NCBI RefSeq assembly: GCF_000381545.1
Contig: NZ_KB906679.1
Coordinates: 124,001 to 188,000, forward strand
Source: Rhodonellum psychrophilum GCM71 = DSM 17998
GTDB taxonomy: Bacteria > Bacteroidota > Bacteroidia > Cytophagales > Cyclobacteriaceae
Reading direction: 5' to 3'
DNA length: 64,000 nucleotides
How positions within the stretch are numbered: the stretch's first letter is position 1; every line of letters starts with the position of its first letter. The position numbers were made by a program, and so were the translations under genes. The notes beneath the pieces are model-generated. The model was not told where the DNA came from. It saw only the letters and a program-made list of their open reading frames with translations, and did not search any database. Below are positions 21,756 through 29,828 of this stretch, piece by piece.

Positions 21756-21794
21756 TTTTTTGAGGATGTTACATCTGTGATACGCTTTGATACA
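21756..21794 (+). promoter_or_regulatory. Shared promoter-like motif, site 3
   Basis: Six T, six other bases (GAGGAT), GTTACA, 13 bases, TTGATACA. Its T-run-to-GTTACA segment matches site 2 at 17 of 18 positions. It ends 76 bases before the start codon at 21871. Confidence 0.6.
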
Positions 21795-21870
21795 AGACTG
21801 ATATGCTTCCGAGCATGTGTTTTTTAGGTTTACATTTCAAAAATATCATAAACCATTTAAAAAATTAAGT

Positions 21871-22410
21871 ATGAAAAAAATCAGCATTCTACTCGCTATC
21901 CTAATGTCATTTTCTTTAAGTGATATTTTAGCCCAAAAAGTTGACGGACGTATTTCGATCAGCGGATTTCAAAACGGTCAGACTTTAAAGGAAGCAACAG
22001 CTGTTGACCTTTTCAAAAGTTTCAGGGATGGAACTTATAAAATCAACTTTAGTTACAAAGCCGATAACGTAGGCAAAAGGGGATTGGTGGTTTTTGACAT
22101 GAAAACATCGGTAAGGTACAATGGGAAGCTCATATCTGAGACGACACGAAGCAACTGGCCATGGTTGCCTGGTGATATGTTTGTTCCAATAGAATCCTTT
22201 GACCTGATTTCCGCTTTGCAGAAATTTACTTTTGATGTGCCTTCAGCCAATGTAAGGGAGATAAAGAAGCCTGACTCAAAGCAATATGCAAGAGAAACAG
22301 ATTTACCCCTTCCCAAAGGTAAATATGAGGTGACTTTACAAATGATAGGGAAGCCGGGGAGTGATTTTGGTACGCTTGCCCCAGCAAGATTTTCATTCGA
22401 GGTGAAATAG
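21871..22410 (+). CDS. Secreted protein of unknown function
   Basis: A 179-residue exported protein. The ATG at 21871 opens a signal peptide (KKISILLAILMSFSLSDILAQ). The mature part (SFRDGTYKINFSYKADNVGKR, then alternating strands) looks like a single beta-sandwich; no family recognised. It carries the shared promoter motif. The next gene starts 107 bases downstream with no clear terminator between, so the two may be co-transcribed. Confidence 0.75.
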   Translation: MKKISILLAILMSFSLSDILAQKVDGRISISGFQNGQTLKEATAVDLFKSFRDGTYKINFSYKADNVGKRGLVVFDMKTSVRYNGKLISETTRSNWPWLPGDMFVPIESFDLISALQKFTFDVPSANVREIKKPDSKQYARETDLPLPKGKYEVTLQMIGKPGSDFGTLAPARFSFEVK

Positions 22411-22517
22411 CCGCAGAGGGTAGAAAACCTCCAGTTGGCGCAGTGAACCCTGAAAGATTCCAAGGCAATATTATCAGCATATAGCAGCAGGACATATCGA
22501 TACAGAAATAATAGCTT

Positions 22518-23258
22518 ATGAAAACTCGACTTCTATTTATTCTTGTGTTCATCTCTATCGGCCAACTGGAGGCAATCGCCCAGCGTGTTTTACAAGGTGT
22601 GCTCTCTGATTATGCCGAGGGAGATGGACTGATCATCTCCTATGATATCGTCACCGGCGATAAAATCAGCTGGGGATTTATCGACAAATCGGGAAACATT
22701 GAGATTCCTTTGCAAAGTAACCATCTGGATCGGGTCAAGAAAATGGCTGTCAAAGCCCAGAAAAAAGCACCCAAAGGTTTCACCCTGAAATTCCCGACTG
22801 TTGCAGATGAATTTACCTGCAGGTTTCCGGACATCAAATTTGAAAATCCGGACGGGATGCTTTCAGGCTTGCCGGATCTGATCCTGACAGACAAAAAGAA
22901 GAAAGCTGAAAACGGGAATATTTACCCCGTCAACCATCCAACCATTGCCAATTGGCTGCACAATCATCAACAAGGGGATATTGCGCTGGGATATTACCTG
23001 AGGTTTTGCTTTGCGGAGGAAAAAGGATCGGCAAAGGGAACCTGCGTGGTCAACACCTACACTGGCCTTGGTGACGAAAATTTTGATGCGTTTACCCTGT
23101 TTGACCTTGATCTCGAAGAAGGCTGGAATATCATCCGGTATGAAATCGAAGAGGTATTTCCGTCCAAGAGTGGGCGTATTTTTCCAAAAGTCACCCAAGT
23201 GAGCAAAATTGAAAAATTACCGGAAGACATGTCCTGGGAAAGGGTAGGGGGATCCTGA
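22518..23258 (+). CDS. Secreted protein of unknown function (paralogue of the 19948 gene)
   Basis: A 246-residue exported protein with a signal peptide (KTRLLFILVFISIGQLEAIAQ). It resembles the gene at 19948 in layout: short mature N-terminal region, a segment beginning with the fate of a change of state (FIDKSGNIEIPL against TVDKKGQFIANL), and a conserved C-terminal EEGWNIIRYEIEEVF stretch. The family is unknown to me. It probably shares the promoter of the 21871 gene. Confidence 0.75.
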   Translation: MKTRLLFILVFISIGQLEAIAQRVLQGVLSDYAEGDGLIISYDIVTGDKISWGFIDKSGNIEIPLQSNHLDRVKKMAVKAQKKAPKGFTLKFPTVADEFTCRFPDIKFENPDGMLSGLPDLILTDKKKKAENGNIYPVNHPTIANWLHNHQQGDIALGYYLRFCFAEEKGSAKGTCVVNTYTGLGDENFDAFTLFDLDLEEGWNIIRYEIEEVFPSKSGRIFPKVTQVSKIEKLPEDMSWERVGGS

Positions 23259-23364
23259 ATTTTTTATGGATTTCTTTCCCCTTCTGATTTTTGACCCCTG
23301 TTTCATGTAGTTTTTTGGCCTGTTGGGTAGGGGTGGATTTTTTTGAGAGTTGCTTCATATTCTT

Positions 23365-23582
23365 ATTTAAACCCAAATTCTAAGACAACGAAAAAGTAAC
23401 ATAAAGCAGCCAACTTGATTAAGTTAGATGGAATATGCATTTGGTTTTCTTAGGATGTTGAAACCGAAAGAAAATCAGGGAATAAGGAATAATACCGATA
23501 TAGGAAAGTCAAAAACTGTAAACCGCTGAAGCTTATTGTGCAATTACAGGCTGAAATGGAATTGGTAAAGACACGGGTTTAA
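23365..23582 (-). repeat. Dispersed intergenic element, copy 11 (extended form)
   Basis: Reverse copy with the arm: TTTAAACCCAAATTCTAAGA, ACGAAAAAGTAAC and AACTTGATTAAGTTAGATGG precede the usual core (CCGAAAGAAAATCAGG, AATACCGATATAGG) and the end GACACGGGTTTAA. The arm can form its own hairpin. Confidence 0.75.
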
Positions 23583-23745
23583 TCAATATTTCAGGTACAA
23601 AACGTTTTCCAATTGTCACCAACTGGCTGCTTGTACAGCTGAAAGTAAATAATGAATTGATCAGGTACTAATTACCATTGAAATTGTTAAAAAAAATAAT
23701 AGATGGCCAATCAAAATTTTGAGAAAGTAAAAAGGGAAGAATAAA

Positions 23746-23780
23746 ATCTGGATAAATATTAAATTGATATTTATCCAGAT
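23746..23780 (-). terminator. Terminator of the Big_2 lipoprotein gene
   Basis: Perfect 14-bp arms ATCTGGATAAATAT/ATATTTATCCAGAT around a 7-base loop, followed on the minus strand by a T-rich run. It lies just past the stop codon at 23796. Confidence 0.85.
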
Positions 23781-23795
23781 CCTATCCCGTTATTC

Positions 23796-25040
23796 TTATA
23801 ATTTAGACAATCTTACATCATAAGTAGTGAGGGTTCGACGGTCAGTATGCCTGGCTTTAATAGCAAATTCGTCTATAAAAGTCCCGGCACTGATAATAAA
23901 TGTCCTGGCTCCTCCCTGAATTTCCTCAACCCAATTAATTGAGATTGATTTATCAGGGATGGACTCAATACCCATTACGATAAATGAAGATCCGTCAAAT
24001 CGTTTTATTTCTCCTTTGTACGATCGGGTTATATCATTGGAACTTTCTATCGCTAATTCTATTACCGCGAAATTGTTGCCATTACTTTCTTCGCAAATAT
24101 TCCATTTTCCCTCAAAATTTTCAGCCACTAATTTTTCTGATTTTGATACGGAGATAGTACCGTAACTTGAGATTTCCCCTACAGAGGCAGTCATTCTCGC
24201 GTTTCCGGGGGTGTAAGCGGAGACTAGTCCTACTTCATCGATATTGGCCAGGCATCCATTGCTTGACTTCCAATCAAATGTGATACCTGACATTTCTTGG
24301 TCGAATTGGTCAAATCCTTTTGCGGAAAACTGAATTTGTTCGCCTCTTTTTCCAGAAATGGTTTTGGGAAAAACCTCAATCTTAGTAAGTACCAAATCTT
24401 CTGAAGTCACAGTTACGGGGATTTTAGAGGATTTTGCGGAAACTTCAAAATGTATTTCGGTACTTCCGGCTCTTAACCCTTCTACCAGTCCACCATCGCT
24501 CACGGTGCTTACTTGCTCATCATGGGATTTGTACAATATTTCAGGATTCTCAATTTCGACTCCATCGATATCAAATACTTTTATTTCAACCTGGACCTTT
24601 TGACCCACTTCTATAATAATCTCAGAAGGTGTTACTTCAAAGCGATGGGGTTCCTTTGGAGATTCTGCTTCAGGTTCTAATGCATTAAAATTGTGGGCTA
24701 CCTTAATACCTGTTTGGTTTTTTACTTCAATAGAGGCAGTTCCGGAACTTTTTGCTTGTGCCAAACCACCTGAATCAACGCTGATCACATTGGGATTTGA
24801 AGAAGTCCAAGTCAAAGTTTGATTGTTCATTGTATTTCCCTCATTGTCCTTGACCAGAGCTTTTAAATTCATGGTTTCCCCTACGGTCAATTCCGATTTG
24901 GGAAACTCCATTTCAATTGAGGAAGCCACCGGTAATTCTGGGGTGATATCTTCTTCTTCAGAAGTGCACATCCCAGAAGTTAGAATTACTGTTGCAATCA
25001 AAAGAATAAAATTGGCTTGGGATCGAAAAGATTTTTTCAT
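23796..25040 (-). CDS. Big_2 (bacterial Ig-like) domain lipoprotein
   Basis: A 414-residue surface lipoprotein: export signal with lipobox TSGMC, an acidic linker (SEEEDITPE), then three Ig-like group 2 domains. Their hallmarks are LTWTSSNPNVISVDSGGLAQAKSSGTASI (first), the KSHDEQVSTVSDGGLVEGLRAGS unit (second) and FDWKSSNGCLANIDEVGLVSA (third). The last 100 residues (about 310-414) form a different strand-rich domain. Probably cell-surface display; the ligand is unknown. It is monocistronic with its own terminator. Confidence 0.85.
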   Translation of the reverse strand: MKKSFRSQANFILLIATVILTSGMCTSEEEDITPELPVASSIEMEFPKSELTVGETMNLKALVKDNEGNTMNNQTLTWTSSNPNVISVDSGGLAQAKSSGTASIEVKNQTGIKVAHNFNALEPEAESPKEPHRFEVTPSEIIIEVGQKVQVEIKVFDIDGVEIENPEILYKSHDEQVSTVSDGGLVEGLRAGSTEIHFEVSAKSSKIPVTVTSEDLVLTKIEVFPKTISGKRGEQIQFSAKGFDQFDQEMSGITFDWKSSNGCLANIDEVGLVSAYTPGNARMTASVGEISSYGTISVSKSEKLVAENFEGKWNICEESNGNNFAVIELAIESSNDITRSYKGEIKRFDGSSFIVMGIESIPDKSISINWVEEIQGGARTFIISAGTFIDEFAIKARHTDRRTLTTYDVRLSKL

Positions 25041-25333
25041 GGTTTATATGTTTATTTGGAATATTGTACATTGATGATTTCGCCCGGAGGATCTTCCTTT
25101 GAATATGAAAAATTAACTTTTTCAGCTTATCGGTAAATTTTGCAGGAATGAACCCAGTGTATTGTTTCATCGCCTAATTCCCTTTTACTTTCCACTGGAC
25201 TTGAATCGCAAGCAACAGCGGAATTTGCAGTTGCACCTTAAATGTTAACTTTGAAATTTCCCGCTTTTTGACTTGCATTTGAAGATTCTGACACGTAGAA
25301 AGAAAAATTAAACATCAGCGGCATAAGAAATAA

Positions 25334-25510
25334 TGTTAAACTCGTTTTATGCATTGCGAATGCCATTCAATACTGTATTTATCTGATAATTAGTCCCTTG
25401 TTTACTTTAATTGACTTCACCATATCGGTTTCAGGAATTGGTCTCCCAATTGTTTGATTTTCTTTCGGTTTCAATATCCTTAGAAAGCCCAATGCATATT
25501 TCGGGTTAAA
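25334..25510 (+). repeat. Dispersed intergenic element, copy 12
   Basis: One of the best-preserved forward copies: TTAAACTCGTTTTATGCATT, TCACCATATCGGTTTCAGG, TCTCCCAATTGTTTGATTTT, and the end CAATGCATATTTCGGGTTAA. It lies in the 810-base gap between divergent genes; the rest of that gap is AT-rich with nothing else recognisable. Confidence 0.85.
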
Positions 25511-25850
25511 ATGAAGTCATCCATCGACATACAAAATGAAGGTTAAGAAAATCAAAAAGAGACTGTTTCAGAAAGAATATTACCTTAGTTACCGTATATT
25601 TCTTTACAAATAAACCTCCGGTGAGTCAAACCTATACCTGATCATGAATAAGCTGGGTTTGGGTTAGTTTCAGCTATTTTGATTTTGAAAAGTGGCTACA
25701 AATAGGGCCGGAAATGTTACCAAATTCATAAGCGGTTCACCCATTTTTTAAGTGCATATATTAAAATAATCGTTATATTCATGATTCATATGTTTTTTTA
25801 AATCAGCTTTTTAACAAAAAAATATTGACACCATCAATCGCTCTGGTCCA

Positions 25851-27854
25851 ATGAAAATAAAAATTTTGTTCATTTTAATCCTCTTTTCCCCCTTACAATC
25901 ACATTCACAACAAAGAATTGACAGTTTAAAGAGCGTGTTGCTCAAAGGCCTACCCGATTCATCTATTATTCTTACAGAAATGGAGCTTTCGAGAGCTTTA
26001 AACAGAAGCAGGTCCAATGATTCTGTACAGTACCTGCATGCCCAAAATGCTATAGATTTGGCCCTTCAGCTAGACGACACACTTCTGTATGCCAGAGCAC
26101 TGGATAATTTGGGACTGCTGTATCGCTATCATCAGCAATATTCAGATGCGGGACAATTTCATTCAAAAGCATTTTCGCTCATTGAACACAAGCCGTATGA
26201 TCCTCTATATAAAATGATCTTTGCCAACAACGCGGGTCTGGCTTCACGGTATGACCAATCCTATGATAAGGCCGTTTATTTCTATCTCAAAGCTTTGAAT
26301 ATTGCTGAAAGCCAAAAGGACCTGAAAAACATAGCGATCTCCTGCAATGGATTGGGCAATACATTTTCCCAAATCCCCTCCAAGGAGAATGAATCACTTG
26401 AATATTTTGAGCGGTCATTGGATGCGGAAGAAAAAAGAAACAATCCCTTGGGGATGGCCATGAATTATCTCTCGATCAGCGATCATTACATTGGAAAGCA
26501 GCAATTTGATATTTCCCGTGAATATTTGAACAAGCTGCTCAAGCTGAATGAAGCAAGAAAAGATAAATTCGGATTGGCCATAACCTATGAGTATTTTGGC
26601 CACAGTTACTTGGCGGAGAATAAAAACTCCGATTTGGCCATCAATTATTACCAAAGGTCTTTAACCGCCTTTGAGGAGTTGAACAACAAACACAAAGTAG
26701 CAGGATTGTTAAGTAATCTGGGACAAGCAAGTTTGAGGGTCGGTCAGACCCATGCATCAAAAAACTACTATCTTAAATCCTTGGAACTTGCCAAGGAAAT
26801 TAACAATAAAGCCCTAATAATGCAAAGCGCCAAAGGATTGGCAGATGTCTCAGAAAAGCTGGCAGACTATAAGAATTCACTGCTCTACACTCATTTTTCC
26901 AACCAATATAAAGACAGCATCAATCTATTTGAACAAGAAACTCAGATAGCAGCAATCACCCGTCAATATGATCTTGAGAAAAAAGAATCTCAGATCGTTC
27001 TTTTAGAGAAAAACAGAAATCTTCAGGAAGCAGAACTGAAAGCCCAAACTCAAAAATTCAAAACGCAACAGGCATTCTTGATTTTGATTGCGGTGGTCTT
27101 GATCGCCCTGATCATTACTTCGATTCTGGTATTGAGAGATGTGAAAAACAAAAAGAAAACCACACAGCTATTACAGCAGAAAGAAAAAGAACGGGTGGAG
27201 CATGAGTATAAAATAAACCTGCTTCAAGCAGAAATGTTGGCTACCCGCATGCAGATGAATCCACATTTTTTATTCAATTGTCTGAATGCTGTTAAATACC
27301 TGATACAAACAGAGAACTATTTTAAAGCGAAGGACTACTTGATTGTGTTCAGTAAATTTGTCCGTTTGGTCTTAGAAACAAGTCAAAAACAGGTAATTCC
27401 TATTGAAGAGGAATTGGGAATAGTCTGCAAATACCTAAAGCTTGAAGAAAACAGATTTGATCAGAGCTTTCTCTATCAAGTCAATAATTCACTTACGGAT
27501 GCGGTATCGAAAGAGGTCATGTTGCCTCCTATGTTACTTCAGCCTTTTGTCGAGAATTCTATATGGCATGGCTTATTGCCCAGTAATAAAGCCGAGAAAG
27601 TGATCGCGATAAACATATCCGGCGATCTTGATCAGATCAAAGTGGAAATTGTTGATAATGGAGTAGGGAGAAAAATAAATTCCCGGGAATCATCCTCCAT
27701 GCTCCATAAAAGTATGGGTACCCGCATTACCCAAGATAGAATTAACCTGTTTAATAAAACCAGTAATTATACGATCTCTTTTAAAATCAATGATATTCTC
27801 GATGCTCAAAAACTATCCGGAACCAAAGTAGTGATTTTACTACAGGCGACGTAA
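25851..27854 (+). CDS. TPR-containing sensor histidine kinase, LytS type
   Basis: A 667-residue membrane sensor. Signal peptide (KIKILFILILFSPLQSHSQ), then several tetratricopeptide repeats over about residues 60-370 exposed to the periplasm. A coiled coil (about 370-405) follows, a membrane helix near 408-428, and a second coiled segment. The His_kinase domain carries phospho-acceptor His472 in MQMNPHFLFN, followed by a HATPase domain with VDNGVGRK. It should phosphorylate the LytTR regulator encoded 19 bases downstream. The signal is unknown. Confidence 0.92.
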   Translation: MKIKILFILILFSPLQSHSQQRIDSLKSVLLKGLPDSSIILTEMELSRALNRSRSNDSVQYLHAQNAIDLALQLDDTLLYARALDNLGLLYRYHQQYSDAGQFHSKAFSLIEHKPYDPLYKMIFANNAGLASRYDQSYDKAVYFYLKALNIAESQKDLKNIAISCNGLGNTFSQIPSKENESLEYFERSLDAEEKRNNPLGMAMNYLSISDHYIGKQQFDISREYLNKLLKLNEARKDKFGLAITYEYFGHSYLAENKNSDLAINYYQRSLTAFEELNNKHKVAGLLSNLGQASLRVGQTHASKNYYLKSLELAKEINNKALIMQSAKGLADVSEKLADYKNSLLYTHFSNQYKDSINLFEQETQIAAITRQYDLEKKESQIVLLEKNRNLQEAELKAQTQKFKTQQAFLILIAVVLIALIITSILVLRDVKNKKKTTQLLQQKEKERVEHEYKINLLQAEMLATRMQMNPHFLFNCLNAVKYLIQTENYFKAKDYLIVFSKFVRLVLETSQKQVIPIEEELGIVCKYLKLEENRFDQSFLYQVNNSLTDAVSKEVMLPPMLLQPFVENSIWHGLLPSNKAEKVIAINISGDLDQIKVEIVDNGVGRKINSRESSSMLHKSMGTRITQDRINLFNKTSNYTISFKINDILDAQKLSGTKVVILLQAT

Positions 27855-27873
27855 TCAACTAAATTAACTGTAA

Positions 27874-28635
27874 ATGAAAGTAGCCATAGTGGACGATGAA
27901 ATGCATTGCATTGAAAGCCTTGTTTTAGACCTACAAAGTATCGATAAGAACATTGAGTTGGTCTATAAAAACAACAAACCCGAAGAGGCCTTGGATCAGC
28001 TGGCCAATCTGGAATTAGACCTGCTTTTTTTGGATGTGGAGATGCCAGGCATGAATGGTTTTGAGTTTCTGGAGCAAATGGGTACTATTCCCTATGATGT
28101 TATTTTTACAACAGCCCACAGCCAATATGCAGTAAAAGCATTTAAATATCACGCTTTCAGTTATTTGATGAAGCCTATAGATGACAAAGAACTGGCCGAA
28201 GTAATTCACCAATGGGAAAAGGGAAAGGTGAAATCCAATGATCAAGTCAATAATATCAAATCCCTTCTAACACAAATGAAAAGTGAAGGTATTCTGAAAA
28301 GCAAGATAGCGCTTCCGGTTTATGATGGATATGAATTTTTGGAAGTCGACGACATTACCTATTGCCAAAGTGATAATAATTACGCTACTTTTTACTTAAA
28401 AGATGGAAGTAAAATGTTGATAAGCAAGACGCTGAAGGAGGTGGAAAAGATACTGGAAAAACACATGTTTTTGCGTATCCATCAATCCTTTCTGATCAAT
28501 CCCAAATACCTTAAAAAATACCAGCGGACAGACGGAGGCTATGTGATCATGGAGGATGGCACTTCCATCCGGGTCAGTAATCAAAAAAAAGAATTGATAA
28601 TCGGTTTTTTTGAAGCAGTAAAAAGGAGTGAATAA
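27874..28635 (+). CDS. LytTR-family response regulator
   Basis: A 253-residue regulator: receiver domain (residues 1-120, phospho-acceptor Asp54 in FLDVEMPGMNG, conserved Lys in LMKPI) and a C-terminal LytTR DNA-binding domain (about 150-250, KEVEKILEKHMFLRIHQSFL and NPKYLKKY). Partner of the upstream kinase in a two-gene operon. Target genes are not indicated by the neighbourhood. Confidence 0.93.
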   Translation: MKVAIVDDEMHCIESLVLDLQSIDKNIELVYKNNKPEEALDQLANLELDLLFLDVEMPGMNGFEFLEQMGTIPYDVIFTTAHSQYAVKAFKYHAFSYLMKPIDDKELAEVIHQWEKGKVKSNDQVNNIKSLLTQMKSEGILKSKIALPVYDGYEFLEVDDITYCQSDNNYATFYLKDGSKMLISKTLKEVEKILEKHMFLRIHQSFLINPKYLKKYQRTDGGYVIMEDGTSIRVSNQKKELIIGFFEAVKRSE

Positions 28636-28706
28636 ATTAAACCCAAAGTGAATACACTTACTCTAAAATAATTGAAAAGCGATCCCAAATAGGGCCTTCC
28701 TAGGAA

Positions 28707-28882
28707 TTAAACCCATGTTCTGCCTGACCAATCCCACTCCAGTCATAAATTACCGGATAATCAGTCGGGTATTTACTTTTTCAGGCTTTGTCAAATCGGG
28801 AATACTCCTTATTCTCCAATAGAATGGTTTTATTTTCTTGCCCCTATAAACCAATGGGGAAACCCAATGCATATCGGCTAAT
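28707..28882 (+). repeat. Dispersed intergenic element, copy 13
   Basis: Forward copy 71 bases after the regulator stop: TTAAACCCATGTTCTGCCTG, AATCAGTCGGGTATTTAC, AATGGGGAAACCCAATGCAT. It is the last copy before a 14-kb stretch without any. Confidence 0.75.
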
Positions 28883-28998
28883 AAAGAGATATCCTAGTAA
28901 TATTGAGAAGCGCTCTCAGAAATTTGATTTTTCCGAACAATTCCGGAAGGGTGCAGCACCTCATGTTTTTTCCCCAATGTCACTTTAAGGGCGCTCTG

Positions 28999-29228
28999 TC
29001 AAAACCATTGTAATCTGCTGTCCAAATTGTTTTCTTCTTCAAGTCGGTAAGCAACAAGTTTCCCGCCTTTTGCTACACTGTAATCCAATCAGCAAATATT
29101 TTTCCTGTAGACCAAGGGTTTTCCTTTCAGCCAATAATGTCCGAAGAATACTTTTTTGTCCAGGATCTGTCAATGGCACAAAAATTAAATCTTCATTTTC
29201 ATCAATTGAAAATATTTGCCCAGCTTAC
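28999..29228 (-). pseudogene. Frameshifted remnant of an unidentified gene
   Basis: On the minus strand an open stretch reads GQIFSIDENEDLIFVPLTDP and then GQKSILRTLLAERKTLG before a single-base shift near 29063-29068. After it the other frame continues with AKGGKLVAYRLEEENN and stops at 28999. The composition and continuity across the shift look like decayed coding sequence with no start codon left. I do not recognise the parent protein. Confidence 0.45.
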
Positions 29229-29232
29229 TTTT

Positions 29233-29240
29233 TATCTTTG
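29233..29240 (+). promoter_or_regulatory. -7 promoter box of the SMR transporter gene
   Basis: TATCTTTG matches TAnnTTTG exactly and lies 16 bases before the start codon, implying a very short leader. TTG triplets upstream are at 14 and 24 bases, not the ideal 19-21. Confidence 0.5.
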
Positions 29241-29255
29241 CACCAAAAAAAAGAA

Positions 29256-29579
29256 ATGAGTTGGATTGTTTTAATTGTAGCAGGATTATTTGAAGTGGCA
29301 TTTGCTTATTGTTTAGGCAAAGCGAAATTCACGACAGGAAATGAAATGTATTTATGGTATTTGGGTTTTCTGATCGCGCTTGCCATGAGTATGGGACTCT
29401 TGATCAAAGCAACCCAAACCTTACCCATCGGAACAGCTTATGCTGTATGGACAGGGATAGGAGCGGTTGGAACCGTTTTGATCGGGATTTTTGTCTTTAA
29501 AGAGCCTTCCACATTTTTGCGTGTCTTCTTTATCGTCACCTTGATTGGCTCTATTGTCGGGCTTAAGGCAGTTTCTTAA
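29256..29579 (+). CDS. Small multidrug resistance (SMR) family transporter
   Basis: A 107-residue inner-membrane exporter with four membrane helices and the invariant Glu13 (GLFEVAFAY), the proton/substrate coupling residue of the family. It is of the SugE/Gdx-like side of SMR by the TLPIGTAYAVWTGIGAVG segment, so guanidinium-type or quaternary ammonium cations are the likely substrates; EmrE-like specificity cannot be excluded. The ATG at 29256 gives the standard family length; an in-frame start at 29070 would add a long non-homologous tail. SMR proteins work as dimers; there is no second SMR gene nearby, so a homodimer is expected. Confidence 0.9.
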   Translation: MSWIVLIVAGLFEVAFAYCLGKAKFTTGNEMYLWYLGFLIALAMSMGLLIKATQTLPIGTAYAVWTGIGAVGTVLIGIFVFKEPSTFLRVFFIVTLIGSIVGLKAVS

Positions 29580-29828
29580 TGAAATCGAGGCTGTTTAACT
29601 ATTTGGAGATCATTGGCTTTAAATAAGTAAAGCATGAAAAGAATATTTTGCGTATTCCAGAGTCAATCTATTCGCTCCAAATTGAGCTCCTATCAATGGA
29701 GTTCTAATTTAATCTGCCAAGAACATTAAGTTCAAAATAAAATTTTAGGTTTAGTTTTAAATTTACTATTTTAGGCGGAGGAAAATGTTTTTGTTTCCTC
29801 TTTTGAACCCGTGACCCCAATCTAATAA

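Noticed and set aside
25334-25510. Target-site duplications around dispersed elements
   Set aside because: Flanks of the copies inspected by eye (here, 49906-50077 and 60805-60975) show no consistent direct repeats, so recent transposition cannot be claimed.
28999-29255. Guanidine riboswitch before the SMR gene
   Set aside because: No ykkC-type conserved motifs; the stretch is better explained by a decayed gene, and the promoter box leaves only a very short leader.
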